Assembly (NCBI GenBank): GCA_023053545.1
Contig: JAKZAN010000005.1
Span: 12,462,001-12,526,000 of the forward strand
Direction of reading: 5' to 3'
From: Lepidurus packardi
Taxonomy: Eukaryota > Arthropoda > Branchiopoda > Notostraca > Triopsidae
DNA length: 64,000 nucleotides
The translations under genes were made by a program, and so were the position numbers. This document shows positions 35,333 through 48,130 of the stretch, piece by piece. Position 1 is the first letter of the stretch, and each line of letters begins with the position of its first letter. Under the pieces are notes generated by a model. It had not been told where the DNA came from. It ran no database searches and worked only from the letters and a program-made list of their open reading frames with translations.

Positions 35333-38300
35333 ATGTCAAAAATGGATATAAATACGAATATTTTAAGCTGGGTGGAAATAGTTGATAAAGGAGATGAAAC
35401 CGAAATTAACACCCAATGTTCTTTATTAGCAGAAGGTAAGTAAATCCCTTTTCTTTTAGTTAAAATGTGGAATAATAATTTAAACCGACTGTTCTAATGA
35501 CCATCTGTGATTGAGACTGCAAAAGCCGAAAAAAATAATTAACCATCTTTGTACCTTGTACCTTATAAACGTTGTTAAATATAGAATATTTACTATCATT
35601 ATTATTATTATTTTTATTATTATTTTTCAGGTGTGAAAAACGGAACTGTTAACTTATTGGACACTGTTGTAGCAGCCGAACGACTTTTAACAGCGCCAGA
35701 TACTGGTACCAGATCTGCAGTGGTTTCTGCCTTTGCGAAATTAATACACTACAGTGGAGATACGCTTGACGCCCCCAAAATTGCCGTTTTCATCGATTTT
35801 TTCACGGCGAAGCTATTAGATCACTTCTCGTTAATTCCAGGAGCTTTACAAGGCCTATTAGCACTCGTAAAATACATTATTCGCTTTCGCCAAATGATCC
35901 TATTTATTCTATTTTGGGTATTAGAGCCAGACAAAACACATACCAGATGGCCAGGCGCGCCAGATTCTCACTGTGCTCTTTCGTGAAGTGAATTGCCAGT
36001 CCATGTTGCAGCCTGAACGCCGGAATTTCTATCTCATTATCCGCAACTTGCTCGAGCGTAAAACGCAAGGTAAACTCACGCTGAACTCCATTAAAACCAC
36101 ACTTTTCAATACTCTGATTGGATTTTTCCGTAGAATTACAAGCGATGGGTACCGATTTAGTACTTGGACTAGTACAAGCCATGGATAGCGAAAGAGACCC
36201 GCGTAATCTGCTGCTTTTATTCAGGTTCTTGCCGGCTTTCTTCCAGTTAGTTGATCCAGGACCTTTGGATGAAGAAATTTTCGAAGTAATTTCCGCCTAC
36301 TTCCCAATTGAGTTTAGCCCGGTAAGTAAATGCGCATAATTCTCAACACATTCTCCTAAAAACAAAGCTCTAATACTCAATAATAGTATAAACTAGAAAT
36401 CCATGTATTACCGTAATAGTACTACATAATAATAATAATAATACCCTAATAATACTATATAATAATAATAATAATAGTCTATTACTTAAAGCAAAGCTGT
36501 AATATAACATGAGTAAACTCCTAAGAAAACAAAACACTTGAATCGAATAAAGGTCATGTGTTTTGTTACCTTAATTCAACGCCATCTAGCGCCTGAATCT
36601 TTCCCCATTGCCATAGTGCAAGCATAACAACTTTGCTTTTATCGATAATGTGCCCGTTAGATGGCACAGTTTTGACTAAAAACAGTCCAACAACAACAAC
36701 TTTGCTTTTATCGATAAAGTGCCCGTTAGATGGCACAGTTTTGACTAAAAACAGTCCAACAACAACAACTTTGCTTTTATCGATAAAGTGCCCGTTAGAT
36801 GGCACAGTTTTGACTAAAAACAGTCCAACAACAACAACTTTGCTTTTATCGATAATGTGCCCGTTAGATGGCACAGTTTTGACTAAAAACAGTCCAACAA
36901 CAACAACTTTGCTTTTATCGATAAAGTGCCCGTTAGATGGCACGGTTTTGACTAAAAACAGTCCAACAACAACAACTTTGCTTTTATCGATAAAGTGCCC
37001 GTTAGATGGCACAGTTTTGACTAAAAACAGTCCAACAACAACAACTTTGCTTTTATCGATAATGTGCCCGTTAGATGGCACAGTTTTGACTAAAAACAGT
37101 CCAACAACAACAACTTTGCTTTTATCGATAAAGTGCCCGTTAGATGGCACAGTTTTGACTAAAAACAGTCCAACAACAACAACTTTGCTTTTATCGATAA
37201 TGTGCCCGTTAGATGGCACAGTTTTGACTAAAAACAGTCCAACAACAACAACTTTGCTTTTATCGATAAAGTGCCCGTTAGATGGCACAGTTTTGACTAA
37301 AAACAGTCCAACAACAACAACTTTGCTTTTATCGATAATGTGCCCGTTAGATGGCACAGTTTTGACTAAAAACAGTCCAACAACAACAACTTTGCTTTTA
37401 TCGATAAAGTGCCCGTTAGATGGCACGGTTTTGACTAAAAACAGTCCAACAACAACAACTTTGCTTTTATCGATAAAGTGCCCGTTAGATGGCACAGTTT
37501 TGACTAAAAACAGTCCAACAACAACAACTTTGCTTTTATCGATAATGTGCCCGTTAGATGGCACAGTTTTGACTAAAAACAGTCCAACAACAACAACTTT
37601 GCTTTTATCGATAAAGTGCCCGTTAGATGGCACAGTTTTGACTAAAAACAGTCCAACAACAACAACTTTGCTTTTATCGATAATGTGCCCGTTAGATGGC
37701 ACAGTTTTGACTAAAAACAGTCCAACAACAACAACTTTGCTTTTATCGATAAAGTGCCCGTTAGATGGCACAGTTTTGACTAAAAACAGTCCAACAACAA
37801 CAACTTTGCTTTTATCGATAATGTGCCCGTTAGATGGCACAGTTTTGACTAAAAACAGTCCAACAACAACAACTTTGCTTTTATCGATAATGTGCCCGTT
37901 AGATGGCACAGTTTTGACTAAAAACAGTCCAACAACAACAACTTTGCTTTTATCGATAAAGTGCCCGTTAGATGGCACAGTTTTGACTAAAAACAGTCCA
38001 ACAACAACAACTTTGCTTTTATCGATAAAGTGCCCGTTAGATGGCACAGTTTTGACTAAAAACAGTCCAACAACAACAACTTTGCTTTTATCGATAATGT
38101 GCCCGTTAGATGGCACAGTTTTGACTAAAAGCAGTCCAACAACAACAACTTTGCTTTTATCGATAAAGTGCCCGTTAGATGGCACAGTTTTGACTGAAAA
38201 ACAGTCCAACAACAACAACAACTTTGCTTTTAAATCATTATAAATTTGTGTTAATATTTATAGGCAATATATACCCTTTTTAGAAAATTTGTAGAATATG

Positions 38301-41300
38301 TAGACCCCCCCTTTCAACAAAAAATAATCGGATTTGTATTTTTTATTTTTTTTTTATTTTTTTTTAGCCCGCTAATGATCCCCAAGGCGTAACACGAGAA
38401 GCGTTATCCGAGAGTTTGCGGCTAACTATAGCTGCCAGTCCTCGTTTGGCTCAGCATTGCTTACCATTTCTGTTGGAAAAATTAGAAGCCACACAAGTAT
38501 CAGCTCGCACGGAATCGTTTCTAACACTAGTAAATCTTCAGTTTCTGTCTAGTTTGCATAAAAATCGTAATTACTGTCCTATTGTCACAGGAATGCTGCT
38601 GCGCTACTTATACTGCTGCGCAAATGAACCCATTTTTGGACGCCTTTTGGACAGCCATTCGCAAAGAGCTGTTTTTGGCGCTGAGCATGGGTCCAGATCG
38701 TGAAAAAGCTGAAAGAGCAGCCTTGGATTTCTTAGCGGCCGTAATGCGATTGGTGGCGGCCCAAGATCCACTCGAAGTCCCAGCCAAACGCATCCTGGAT
38801 CGAATAATTGAAGGTTCAAACGCCTAAAAACTGCTTTTCAACTCCCAAACTCGAACTGGCCGTTTTTAGATTGCAAATCCCATTTGAAACAGCCAGAACA
38901 CAGATTAGTGTTCCCTAGCACCCAGATTCTGTCTGCCTTAACAGCGTCTGCAGCAGCAGCGACGCTCGTATTCCAACAAGTAACGTTTTTTTAAAGAAAA
39001 TAAGCCAAATAATGCAAATATTGCTTGTTAGATTGTGCCTTTGCTGGCCGAATTGTGTATGACTCACACGCTAGCTTCCCAACGTGCCACTTTACTGGAA
39101 GTTTTGCAGCGATTACTTCGAGCTTGTCGAGAATGTGGCAACGAACAAGTTACGCGTCATTTGGTTCCCAAATTGCTAGATTTGCTAAGCCATTTCCCCA
39201 ACGAAGAAGACCCGAGCTTGAAATCACAGCTATGGCTCAACTACGCGGTTCTGGTGGGCGTGTTACCCGCGCCTGACTTGCAGAAACTGTGCCACAACTT
39301 GCAATTAGCTATTGTGGAAGAAAAGCGAGATGTTGTGAGGTAAAATTCGAATCCAAAACGTATTTTTCGCGACACTTTTTGAAAAAAATTCTTTTTGGCT
39401 CCTAGGGAAGCGTTGAAAGTTGCAGTGCGTAACCTTGACGCGTTGAATCCGAGTTTAGTCGCTACTCAAATTGCCAGTCCTTTGGCACAGAGTGGGCAGA
39501 GTGACTCGTTATGGATCTTGGCCACTTTAAGTGCCACTGAGGAGCTCATGGATAACGTGTGGGAGCCTTTGGTAGCCAAATTGACCCCTGAAAACAGCCC
39601 TGCAGTGTTGGAATGCCTAGCAACCTTATCCCGTAACTCGAGGCAGTACATGTCTGTGTTCCCAGAGCGAGATCATAGCACCCTAATCCAAAAAAGCGTG
39701 CAAAGATGTCTGGAATTGCACACTTGGATCCTCCGAAATGCGTCCAACCATCTAACAAGGGTTAAGAACGTTGGTGCAGTGTTGCGAAATTTGTCGGGAA
39801 TCTGGACGCCTCAGTAAGTGTGAAATTGCACTGTAAAAAAAAAAGGAAAAATTAGAATGTTTATAATTTTATAATTTTGTTTATAATTTTCTATGTTTTC
39901 CAGAATATGTCAAGAATATGGCGAGAAATTTGCTGCGTATTACATTCAAGGCAAGCAGTATGATGTATTTCCTCAAAGTACTGGCGCTCTTCTTGACCAA
40001 CGACCTGTTTTGGTACTTTTGAAAAGTTTGGAAATTTTGGAAATTTTGAAACCCTTTTTAAGGCTTCATTTCTTAATTAGTGAGTCATTTGGGACGGTTT
40101 TTTGGTAGGTTTTAGTACTGGAGTCCATTTTGGGATGGTTTGTTACTCTCGAGCTCGAACTAGAGCCTCTGGTGAAGAAATTAGTCGAGATTACTTCGAT
40201 GAGCGCGGAGGAAGACATCCAGGCCAGTTGTGGGCGTTTAATTGCTGCCCTGGTCAACAAAATCGCGACTGGTAATATCTCCAACTGTTTAAAAAACGTG
40301 CCAATCGCTTATTTTTGGATTTTTTTATTATTATTATTATGATTATTACTCATTTTTATTTTTAGTTAATTTTTGTTATTATTTATTTTTGTATTTTTTT
40401 TATTATTATTATTGTTATGATCATTACTCATTTTAATTTTTAATTAATTTTTAGTATTATTTATTTTTGTATTTTTTTGTTCTTATTATTATTATGATTA
40501 TTACTCATTGTAATTTTTAATTAATTTTTATTAGTATTTATTTTTGTATTATTATTATTGTTATTATTATTATTATGATTATTATGATTATTACTCATTT
40601 GAATTTTTAATTCATTTTTATTAGTATTAATTTTTCTATTTTTTTGTATTATTATGATTATGATCATGACTCACTTTAATTTGTAATGAATTTTTATTAT
40701 TATTTATTTTTGTATTTTTGTATTATTATTATTGTTATTATTATGATTATTACTCATTGTAATTTTTATTGAATTTTTATTTGTATTTATTTTTTTATTA
40801 TTATTATTTTTTTTAGAAGACGAGTTGGAGCGAGTTTTGAAGTGCATTGATGACTGTTTGAGGCCAACCGAGTTCCGTGCGCATGCGTACACATACATAT
40901 GGGTGACTAAAGCGTTAGCGATGCGCGGCTTTTTGGGTTTAAAGCAGTGTTTACAAAAGGTAGGTTTTTTTCGAACTATTTTTAACTATGTTAACTTAGT
41001 TATCAGAGATTTTCTGTGTGGTTTAGTTGTGCGATTCTTTGAATATTTGGACCAGCGATATTTCTGCCGACTGGGCGTTGCTGTTGAAAGAAGAAGAAGC
41101 GAGTTTATGTCCATCCAGCCATGCTTGCATCAAGTACAACGTTTTATGATTTTTTTATGATTTTTTTGTAAGATTTTCTAACAAAAATGTGGGGTTGTAT
41201 TACTAGGTTATTGTACCGGCAACGGCTGTTTAGTTTGATAGTGCCATTGCTGATTAGCGCCTTCCAAAACGCATCTGAAGATCAGAAATCAGTTTATTTA

Positions 41301-41896
41301 GCCGCATTAGCGTGTCAACTGCCCTACGTTTCTAAAGTCGTTCTCTTGCCCCATTTACCTAAGGTATAATTGATAATTTATACGGTACAGTTCTGGAAAG
41401 CTTTATGGCAGTAATTTTTTGCGCAGTTAGTGCCAGTTTTACTCGAATCCTTAGCCAGACCTCAGGAGTCTCCTGAATTGTTGACCTCGACCCTATCAGC
41501 CTTAAGCGACTTGTTAAAGGAGTCTCCAACGGTGCTAACTGACGCGGGATCCTCCTTAGTGACGCGATTGCTGAATCTGGCGCAGAAATCCCATTTCTGG
41601 GTACAAATATCGGGTAAAAAAGGAACTTCATTCATTTTTTTTATATCTAGCGCGTTCGCCGAGATGCATTGACGTGTATAAACTTGATGTCCAATCTGCC
41701 TTCGGTGGTATTACTGCCGTTACGGACCGAAGTAATTCTTCCTTTTCGTAGAAATAATAAGGCTAATAGTGCTATTTCTAAGGTGTTGAGAGGTATTGTG
41801 CCGTGCTTGGATGATAAGAAACGTTTGGTGCGCCAAGAAGCTGCGAAAACGCGCAATCGGTGGTTCTTGATTGGCCAGCCAGGGGGCGTATCTTAA
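35333..41896 (+). CDS. MMS19: MMS19, cytosolic Fe-S cluster targeting factor
   Basis: HEAT-repeat adaptor of the CIA targeting complex that delivers Fe-S clusters to DNA repair and replication enzymes. Sixteen exons: 35333-35435, 35631-35866, 35955-36069, 36134-36321, 38368-38529, 38591-38813, 38870-38979, 39032-39339, 39406-39813, 39904-40012, 40109-40271, 40817-40959, 41027-41133, 41207-41363, 41427-41600, 41651-41896. They total 2952 nt (983 aa, against about 1030 in human). Family landmarks: VLGLVQAMDSERDPRNLL, FPIEFSPPANDPQGV, VTKALAMR, RQRLFSLIVPLL and the hallmark C-terminus LDDKKRLVRQEA, then RNRWFLIG. Exons 10-11 are the least conserved, so those two boundaries are tentative. Intron 4 (2046 bp) holds the 69-bp minisatellite; intron 11 is an ATTATT array. 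Confidence 0.95.
36633..38230. repeat. 69-bp minisatellite, 23 copies, in MMS19 intron 4
   Basis: Twenty-three near-identical 69-bp units, each containing gtgcccgttagatggcac (a GTGCC/GGCAC dyad), gttttgactaaaaacagt, then ccaacaacaacaac. Units come in two types, ataatg (M) and ataaag (K), in the order MKKMKKMKMKMKKMKMKMMKKMK. Because 69 is divisible by three, both strands stay open throughout, giving long artificial frames. Copies 5 and 12 share a private a-to-g change (36944, 37427; 483 bp apart). The last unit has small insertions. Confidence 0.98.
40325..40800. repeat. ATTATT-rich tandem array in MMS19 intron 11
   Basis: About four diverged copies of an approximately 110-bp unit (attattatgattattactcatt, then taatttttaattaattttta, then tatttatttttgta) directly upstream of the exon at 40817. 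Confidence 0.8.
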
Positions 41897-42002
41897 TTAG
41901 GCCCAGTAATAACTACGCAATTTCTTGCAACGATTATAGGAATGTATAAATAACAGATTTTTGCCAAGGAGGTTGATAGAATACAAAATACATTTTTAAC
42001 AT

Positions 42003-45000
42003 TCAGTTACTCAAAAAGTCAATTGCTGCGTGCACGACGCTGTTGGTGTTAACTTCTAACGCAGAAACGCGTATTTCTGTGTCTCCGAACTCCATGGCAG
42101 TACGTATTTCCGGCCGAGCACCTTTCCAGTGCTCCAGCTGCAAACGCAGTAATGCGCATTCTTTCATGCCATTATCTGTGACAAACTGCGAAGAATTTTC
42201 TTTGCAATTTCTGGCAGTTATTACGTAATTTTTAGGAGTTTTTACCTCAGCATCTTCCAGTTCAGTGCAGTAAATGCGCAGTATGATGTGTTTCTGGTTC
42301 TTGCGCGCAGGCGCGTACCTGCGTATTACTACGTCACCGCGCGAAATGGCCTGGTCTGCAACAACGAATTTGTCAAACGCGTCAGTACACCATTCCCGGC
42401 CATCTTGGACCACTAACTTATCTAGAAGCAACGATTGCGCAAATAATAAATAAAATAAATTAAAACAGACTAAATAAATTACGATAAATTAAATTAAAAC
42501 ATACTAAATAAATTACAATAAATTAATTAAAACATACTAAATAAATTGCAATAAATTCAACTAAAACAGACTAAATAAATTACAATAAAATAAATTACAA
42601 TAAATTAAGTTAAAACATTAAATACATTACAATAAATTAAATTAAAACAGACTAAATAAATTACGATAAATTAAATTAAAACATACTAAATAAATTACAA
42701 TAAACTAAATTGAAACAGACTAAATAAATTACAATAAATTCAATTAAAACAGACTAAATAAATTACAATAGATTAATTAAAACATACTAAATAAATTGCA
42801 ATAAATTCAACTAAAACAGACTAAATAAATTACAATAAAATAAATTACAATAAATTAAGTTAAAACATTAAATGCATTACAATAAAATAAATTAAAACAC
42901 TAAATAAATAACAATAAATTAATTTAAAGCAGACTAAATAAATTACAATAAATTCAATTAAAACAGACTAAACAAATTACAATAAATTCAATTAAAACAG
43001 ACTAAATAAATTACAATAAATTAATTAAAACATACTAAATAAATTGCAATAAATTCAACTAAAACAGACTAAATAAATTACAATAAATTCAACTAAAACA
43101 GACTAAATAAATTACAATAAAATAAATTACAATAAATTAAGTTAAAACATTAAATACATTACAATAAATTAAATTAAAACAGACTAGATAAATTACAATA
43201 AACTAAATTGAAACAGACTAAATAAATTACAATAAATTAATTAAAACAGACTAAATAAATTACAATAAAATAAATTAAAACAGACTAAATAAATTACAAT
43301 AAATTAATTAAAACAGACTAAATAAATTACAATAAATTCAATTAAAACACTAAATAAATAACAATAAGTTAATTAAAACAGACTAAATAAATTACAATAA
43401 ATTAAATTAAAATAGACTAAATAAATTACAAGAAATTAAATAAATGATAAATAAAGTATACCAGTAGCATGTGCGCCCCTTATAAACGGCTGCAGAACTG
43501 ATACTCCGTAAGTTAACCGTGTTCTGCGAACTGCGACTGCGCTGGGATCCAATCCGTACAAAACTGCGCCTTTTAGAATGGCTAGGCTTACGCCCTGCGC
43601 ATAAAAGTTCTAAAGTTGATATTTCTGCGCGTAAAGTAATCTACAGTACCTGGGGAATTACTATGTGCAGTCGCCGGCTGAATACGTCTCGTATTTCGTA
43701 CTGCAGCAAGGGGGATTCGGCGAAGCCACCCACTAGGAACAAGTACTGGATTTCGTTGTCCCCAAATTTCTGCAAAACTTGCGTCACGTGCTCCGTGATG
43801 GTTTGGAGGGTTGGACGGAAGAGTTCTTTCATGATAGCTTGATCTAAGCGCAGCATTCCTTGCGAGGACCAGCGCACGTGCGTATGCGCGTACTTGCGTA
43901 TGGCCCATTCCACTTCGCGTCCTTTGTACTTGCGGTACGCGTCGATGAACGCAAAGGGCAGAGCTACGTTGAGAGGAGTACAGCGGAAAGGACTGGCGTT
44001 GCGCTTGCGCGCTTCGAACGCTACCAGCAAATCTACAAAAGCTGCTGGCCGGTGCAGTTTGAAGTGCGCAATGAAGTCGGAGCCGAAGATCCCACATAAT
44101 AACTTTTCAAACGCTAAATCCACCTCTAAAAAATAATAAATAAAATTTTTAACATAATAAAGTGTGGCTAGTTATCTTTCTACGTAAGATGATTAGGCAG
44201 TACCTATAGATCCACATGACCCGCCTGAGGCACGATGTAGTTCGCGTAAATTGCCTTGGGCGTCAGCAATTTCATGTACTGTCATGTCAACCGTCCCTCC
44301 CCCGCAGTCAACCACCAAGTACCGCGTACCAAGCCGGGATTCCATTGCTGGAAGGGTCTGTAAGTACTCTGAGCGCGGACGAGTATCTGATGACCAGGGT
44401 TTCAGTACTGGAGCAGTCGAATGGTCCCTTGGAGGTACAAGGTGCAGTTCGGGTGGCTTTTCGGGCTGCAGCTGTCCTACCCGGAGTGTTCTACAGTAAA
44501 GTGACGCTGCTTCAGGTTCTAGAGCAATCAACAAACGGTCCCTTTGTGCATCTGACGCGATTCCAGCCTGAGAATCGTTTGAGAATTTCGTGATGTTTTG
44601 TTTTAGTACAGCATTAGAAGTTAGAACGTACTTGGTAAGCTGCTTCACGCATAAATTGCTTCGCTTGGGGACGCCAGATGGCCGGTACTGTCACAACCCA
44701 TCGAATATCATCTTCCAAAATGGGCGTGGCCAAGTGATCAGAGATTTCTCGTAGGGCATGATCCCTGAAGAATCGCAAGGCGTGGCTAAAAACTGCCATT
44801 GCTGGCAAAGATGCGCCATTCTGCGCTTGTATCTGCGTCTCACGGTTCAAGTTCTAGAACAGTATCAGGGTAAGCATTTGTAATTTCCATTGTTGACACC
44901 AAATATCGTGGGGCGAGTTTGCGGAAGTAGAAAGTTATATTGCTTTTATATTCTTTATTAAATTCTTTTATTTTAAAAATGTAATCAGCGAATAATTCTC

Positions 45001-46010
45001 CATAGAAGCATAAGCTTAGAAATTTTAAAAATGAACTAAAAATTCAGATTTTCAAAATGGCGTCCGTTTGTTTGGCACGGCCGCCATTTTGAAAATTTGA
45101 AATGTTTATGGTTGTGCAAAGACTGTACAATCCGTCTTCTGTTGATGATATTTTGAGGAATTATGTATTATAGACGACTTTTCCTAGTAAGTTTACCTGC
45201 TCGTGATGAAGCATCATCTTGAATTGATTGAAATATAACCAACGTCGAGATTCGCGTGGGTCCAAATCATGGTAGAAATCTCGCGCTGTGAATCCAACAG
45301 AATGAAATTCCTCGGTAGGAGTGAGCAGTAATACCGTAGGAGTTTTCTGGTTATGAATTCCAGGATCCCCTCCTGCAAAAACACTTCTTTATTAACTGTA
45401 AACTTCGTTTCTGAAAGGTCTGGTTATTCGAAGATACAGATCCGGTCAAAACTCGCATTCTGCCATCAGTTAAGGTCAAAATCAGGGAAGGTTTACAGAA
45501 AATTAGGACTAAATTACCTTCCCATTTGCGCATAACATGAATGTTTTCCGGATCGCGGGCAAAGCTGAAAGCGTATCCACTGTAGGTGGTTCCAAAATCA
45601 ATCGCCACTACCACAAAACAAGATTGATGAAGAGCACCATCGCTTTGAAACGGTGTAGCCGAATTAGCACGATCGTCGTTGTCAAAGCCAAGATCTTGAC
45701 TCCCATAGCGAATCACAGGGGCATCGTTGGAAGCGTAGGATTCTACTTCCGACAGTGATTCTTCCGTTTGCGTGAACACGGCCATTGTATGTCGACGAGT
45801 GTCGCCTTTGAACGCAACTTGCTTTCTGCTGTGGGGACTTTTAGGTTTAGGACTGTTCAGTATCTGTTCTTGATGCGCTTTGGAGACGTACCGTACTAAC
45901 TTCACCCCGTCCACTTCATTACTCGGACTTAGCCGAACTCCTCCTATGTAGACTCCGTCTGTCAGCAAATCTTCTGGCGTTGAAAATCGCCTAGAAGCCT
46001 TTTTCGACAT
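42003..46010 (-). CDS. HSPA12-type Hsp70 family ATPase
   Basis: Exons on the minus strand: 46010-45518, 45372-45197, 44853-44632, 44567-44204, 44125-43650, 43594-43462, 42421-42003 (2283 nt, 760 aa). About 130 polar N-terminal residues precede the actin/Hsp70 nucleotide-binding fold. The phosphate-1 loop is [15 protein letters not shown] (about 136-150), phosphate-2 is [15 protein letters not shown] (about 385) and the adenosine motif is [12 protein letters not shown] (about 557). The C-terminus ends in the family block [14 protein letters not shown]; there is no classical Hsp70 peptide-binding domain, as in HSPA12A/B. It is longer than mammalian HSPA12 because of the N-terminal tail. Client and role unknown. 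The last intron (42422-43461) is one large AT-rich array. Confidence 0.92.
42440..43455. repeat. AT-rich tandem array in last intron of HSPA12-type gene
   Basis: About 30 copies of a unit of roughly 31-35 bp (actaaataaattacaataaa, then ttaattaaaacag), with longer-range periodicity visible as the recurring variants taaaacatac, taaaacagac and taaaacatta. It fills nearly the entire intron. Confidence 0.92.
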
Positions 46011-48130
46011 GTCGAGACTCGGAAGAACCCACAGGATGTTATGTTACAAACCCTAAAACGTAACTGAAAGGAATGTCGAGTGCTTCGACTCCGAAACTAT
46101 AGCATAGCTCTTATGAGGACACGGTATTGGACGCGTAGGTGTGTAAACGGGGTGTTTCTCAGGCGGTAACCTGACCTGGGCTTAGAGTAGGAGGTGCAGG
46201 CCCCAAGTTTTGGGGAGTTCGAAAACGTGTCCGAACCATGGATTCACTTGACACCTTGGAAAACCGTACCGGTTTTCAAGCCATGCTTCCTGGCTTCCAT
46301 TTCAGGATTAGGTTACCAGTCCCACACAGCAGTGAACTCAGACAACACAAACCCTTACCATTCCATTTACTGACGTCACCTTGCTAAAAGTTATGGCCTT
46401 TTAAAACTTAGCCGTATTGTATCAAGTTAAAAGGTTTTCCCCCCACTTCAAAACCTCAAGGGACCAATGACAATCAAGTCAGGCAAACTCAATAATGAAT
46501 CTATTGTGGTGCAACAACAAGATTCACTGTTGAATTCACTGTTGTTGGCATGCTTCCATTCCATCATTTCATCGGATCCTGTGTTACAAAAAGTCTGACA
46601 TCTTGTTCATGATAGGATACTTTCGGAAGCTATATGAAAATCAGAACAAAACCATGTAGATAATTGGTGAAAGCATTTGCAAAAGTTTTAGTATTTGTAC
46701 TGCGAGTTGGGAGCCTCTAGTGTTGATTCCGAGAGTTTGATTTAGTACAACCTTAGATCATAAATACTATAGACAATATAAATATTATGACAATGAAGTC
46801 AGGCAAACTCAATAATGAATCTATTGTGGTGCAACAAGATTCACTGTTGAATTCACTGTTGTTGGCATGCTTCCATTCCATCATTCCATCGGATCCTGTG
46901 TTACAAAAAGTCTGACATCTTGTTCATGATAGGATACTTTCGGAAGCTATATGAAAATCAGAACAAAACCATGTACATAAATGGTGAAAGCATCTCAAAA
47001 GTTTTAGTATTTGTACTGCGAGTTGGGAGCCTCTAGTGTTGATTCCGAGAGTTTCATTTAGTACTACCTTAGATCATAAATACTATAGACAATATAAATA
47101 TTATGACAATGAAGCCAGGCAAACTCAATAATGAATCTATAGTGGTGCAACAAGATTCACTGTTGTTGGCATGCTTCCATTCCATCATTTCATCGGATCC
47201 TGTGTTACAAAAAGTCTAACGTCTTGTTCATGATATGATACATTCGGAAGCTATATGAAAATCACAACAAAATCATGTAGATAATTGGTGAAAGCATTTG
47301 CAAAAGTTTTAGTATTTGTACTGCGAGTTGGGAGCCTCTAGTGTTGATTCCGAGAGTTTGATTTAGTACAACCTTAGATCATAAATACTATAGTGTATAA
47401 TATATGATCTAAGAGAGTACAATCTTAGATTAATCCTAGTACGATTCGGGAGAATTGAACCAGAACGACACTATAAGTTAAGAAACTGTCTAGTAGACTA
47501 CCTTAAAGATACTAAACTGATAGAAGTTGTGTAATTTTTATTGTTTTCCCCGTTTCTTTACCAATAATAAGATCTTATAGAAAGTTTGTTTCTGAATAAT
47601 AATAACCTTTTCCCCTAAAAAAAATCAAAAATAGTCGATAATGTGGCCAATAATAGTCGATAATAATCGATAATAGATAATAGTCGATAATGTGGCCGAT
47701 AATAGTCGATAATGTGGCCGATAATAGTCGATAATGTAGTCGATAATGTGGCCGTTAGATGGCACAGTTTTCACTAAAAATAGATCAACAGATCAATCAT
47801 AGTACAAGATAGATCATATACAATATATCTTATATCATATATCTTAGTTCAAGAATATGATCATATACATTAATTTATAATTTAGAAGTACAAATAGTAC
47901 AACACATTTAGTTTACTACAACAATAAAGAACATAAATATCTTACTAGAAAGCAACGCTCGATGCCAAATTCTTTTTTGAAAGACTATAACTAAGATATT
48001 GGTAAAGATGACATTAATAAAAGCCAGTTGTTTGATAACACTTGTATTTCCACACCCATCTCCCTCGCGATTACAACTGCAAAAAGTTGTCTTGCGGGGT
48101 TCATAAACAGCATAAGAAGTTTTATTTTTC
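46011..48130. repeat. Spacer with about 318-bp tandem triplication
   Basis: Upstream of the HSPA12-type gene and downstream of SRP68. Three copies of a unit of about 318 bp begin at 46469, 46789 and 47105, marked by aggcaaactcaataatgaat and gcgagttgggagcctctagt. Next, at about 47630-47790, short repeats of tagtcgataatgtggcc lead into one copy of the gttagatggcacagtttt core shared with the MMS19 minisatellite. No gene recognised. Confidence 0.88.

Noticed and set aside
36566-38243. Two very long open frames (551 and 536 codons) on opposite strands
   Set aside because: Both are read-through of the 69-bp minisatellite, whose unit is a multiple of three and lacks stops. They lie inside an MMS19 intron.
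40013-40108. Possible frameshift or deletion in the middle of MMS19
   Set aside because: Exons 39904-40012 and 40109-40271 with a 96-nt intron keep frame and give a full-length 983-aa product.
42440-43455. CRISPR-like regularly spaced repeats
   Set aside because: No unique spacers; it is a plain AT-rich tandem array in a eukaryotic intron.
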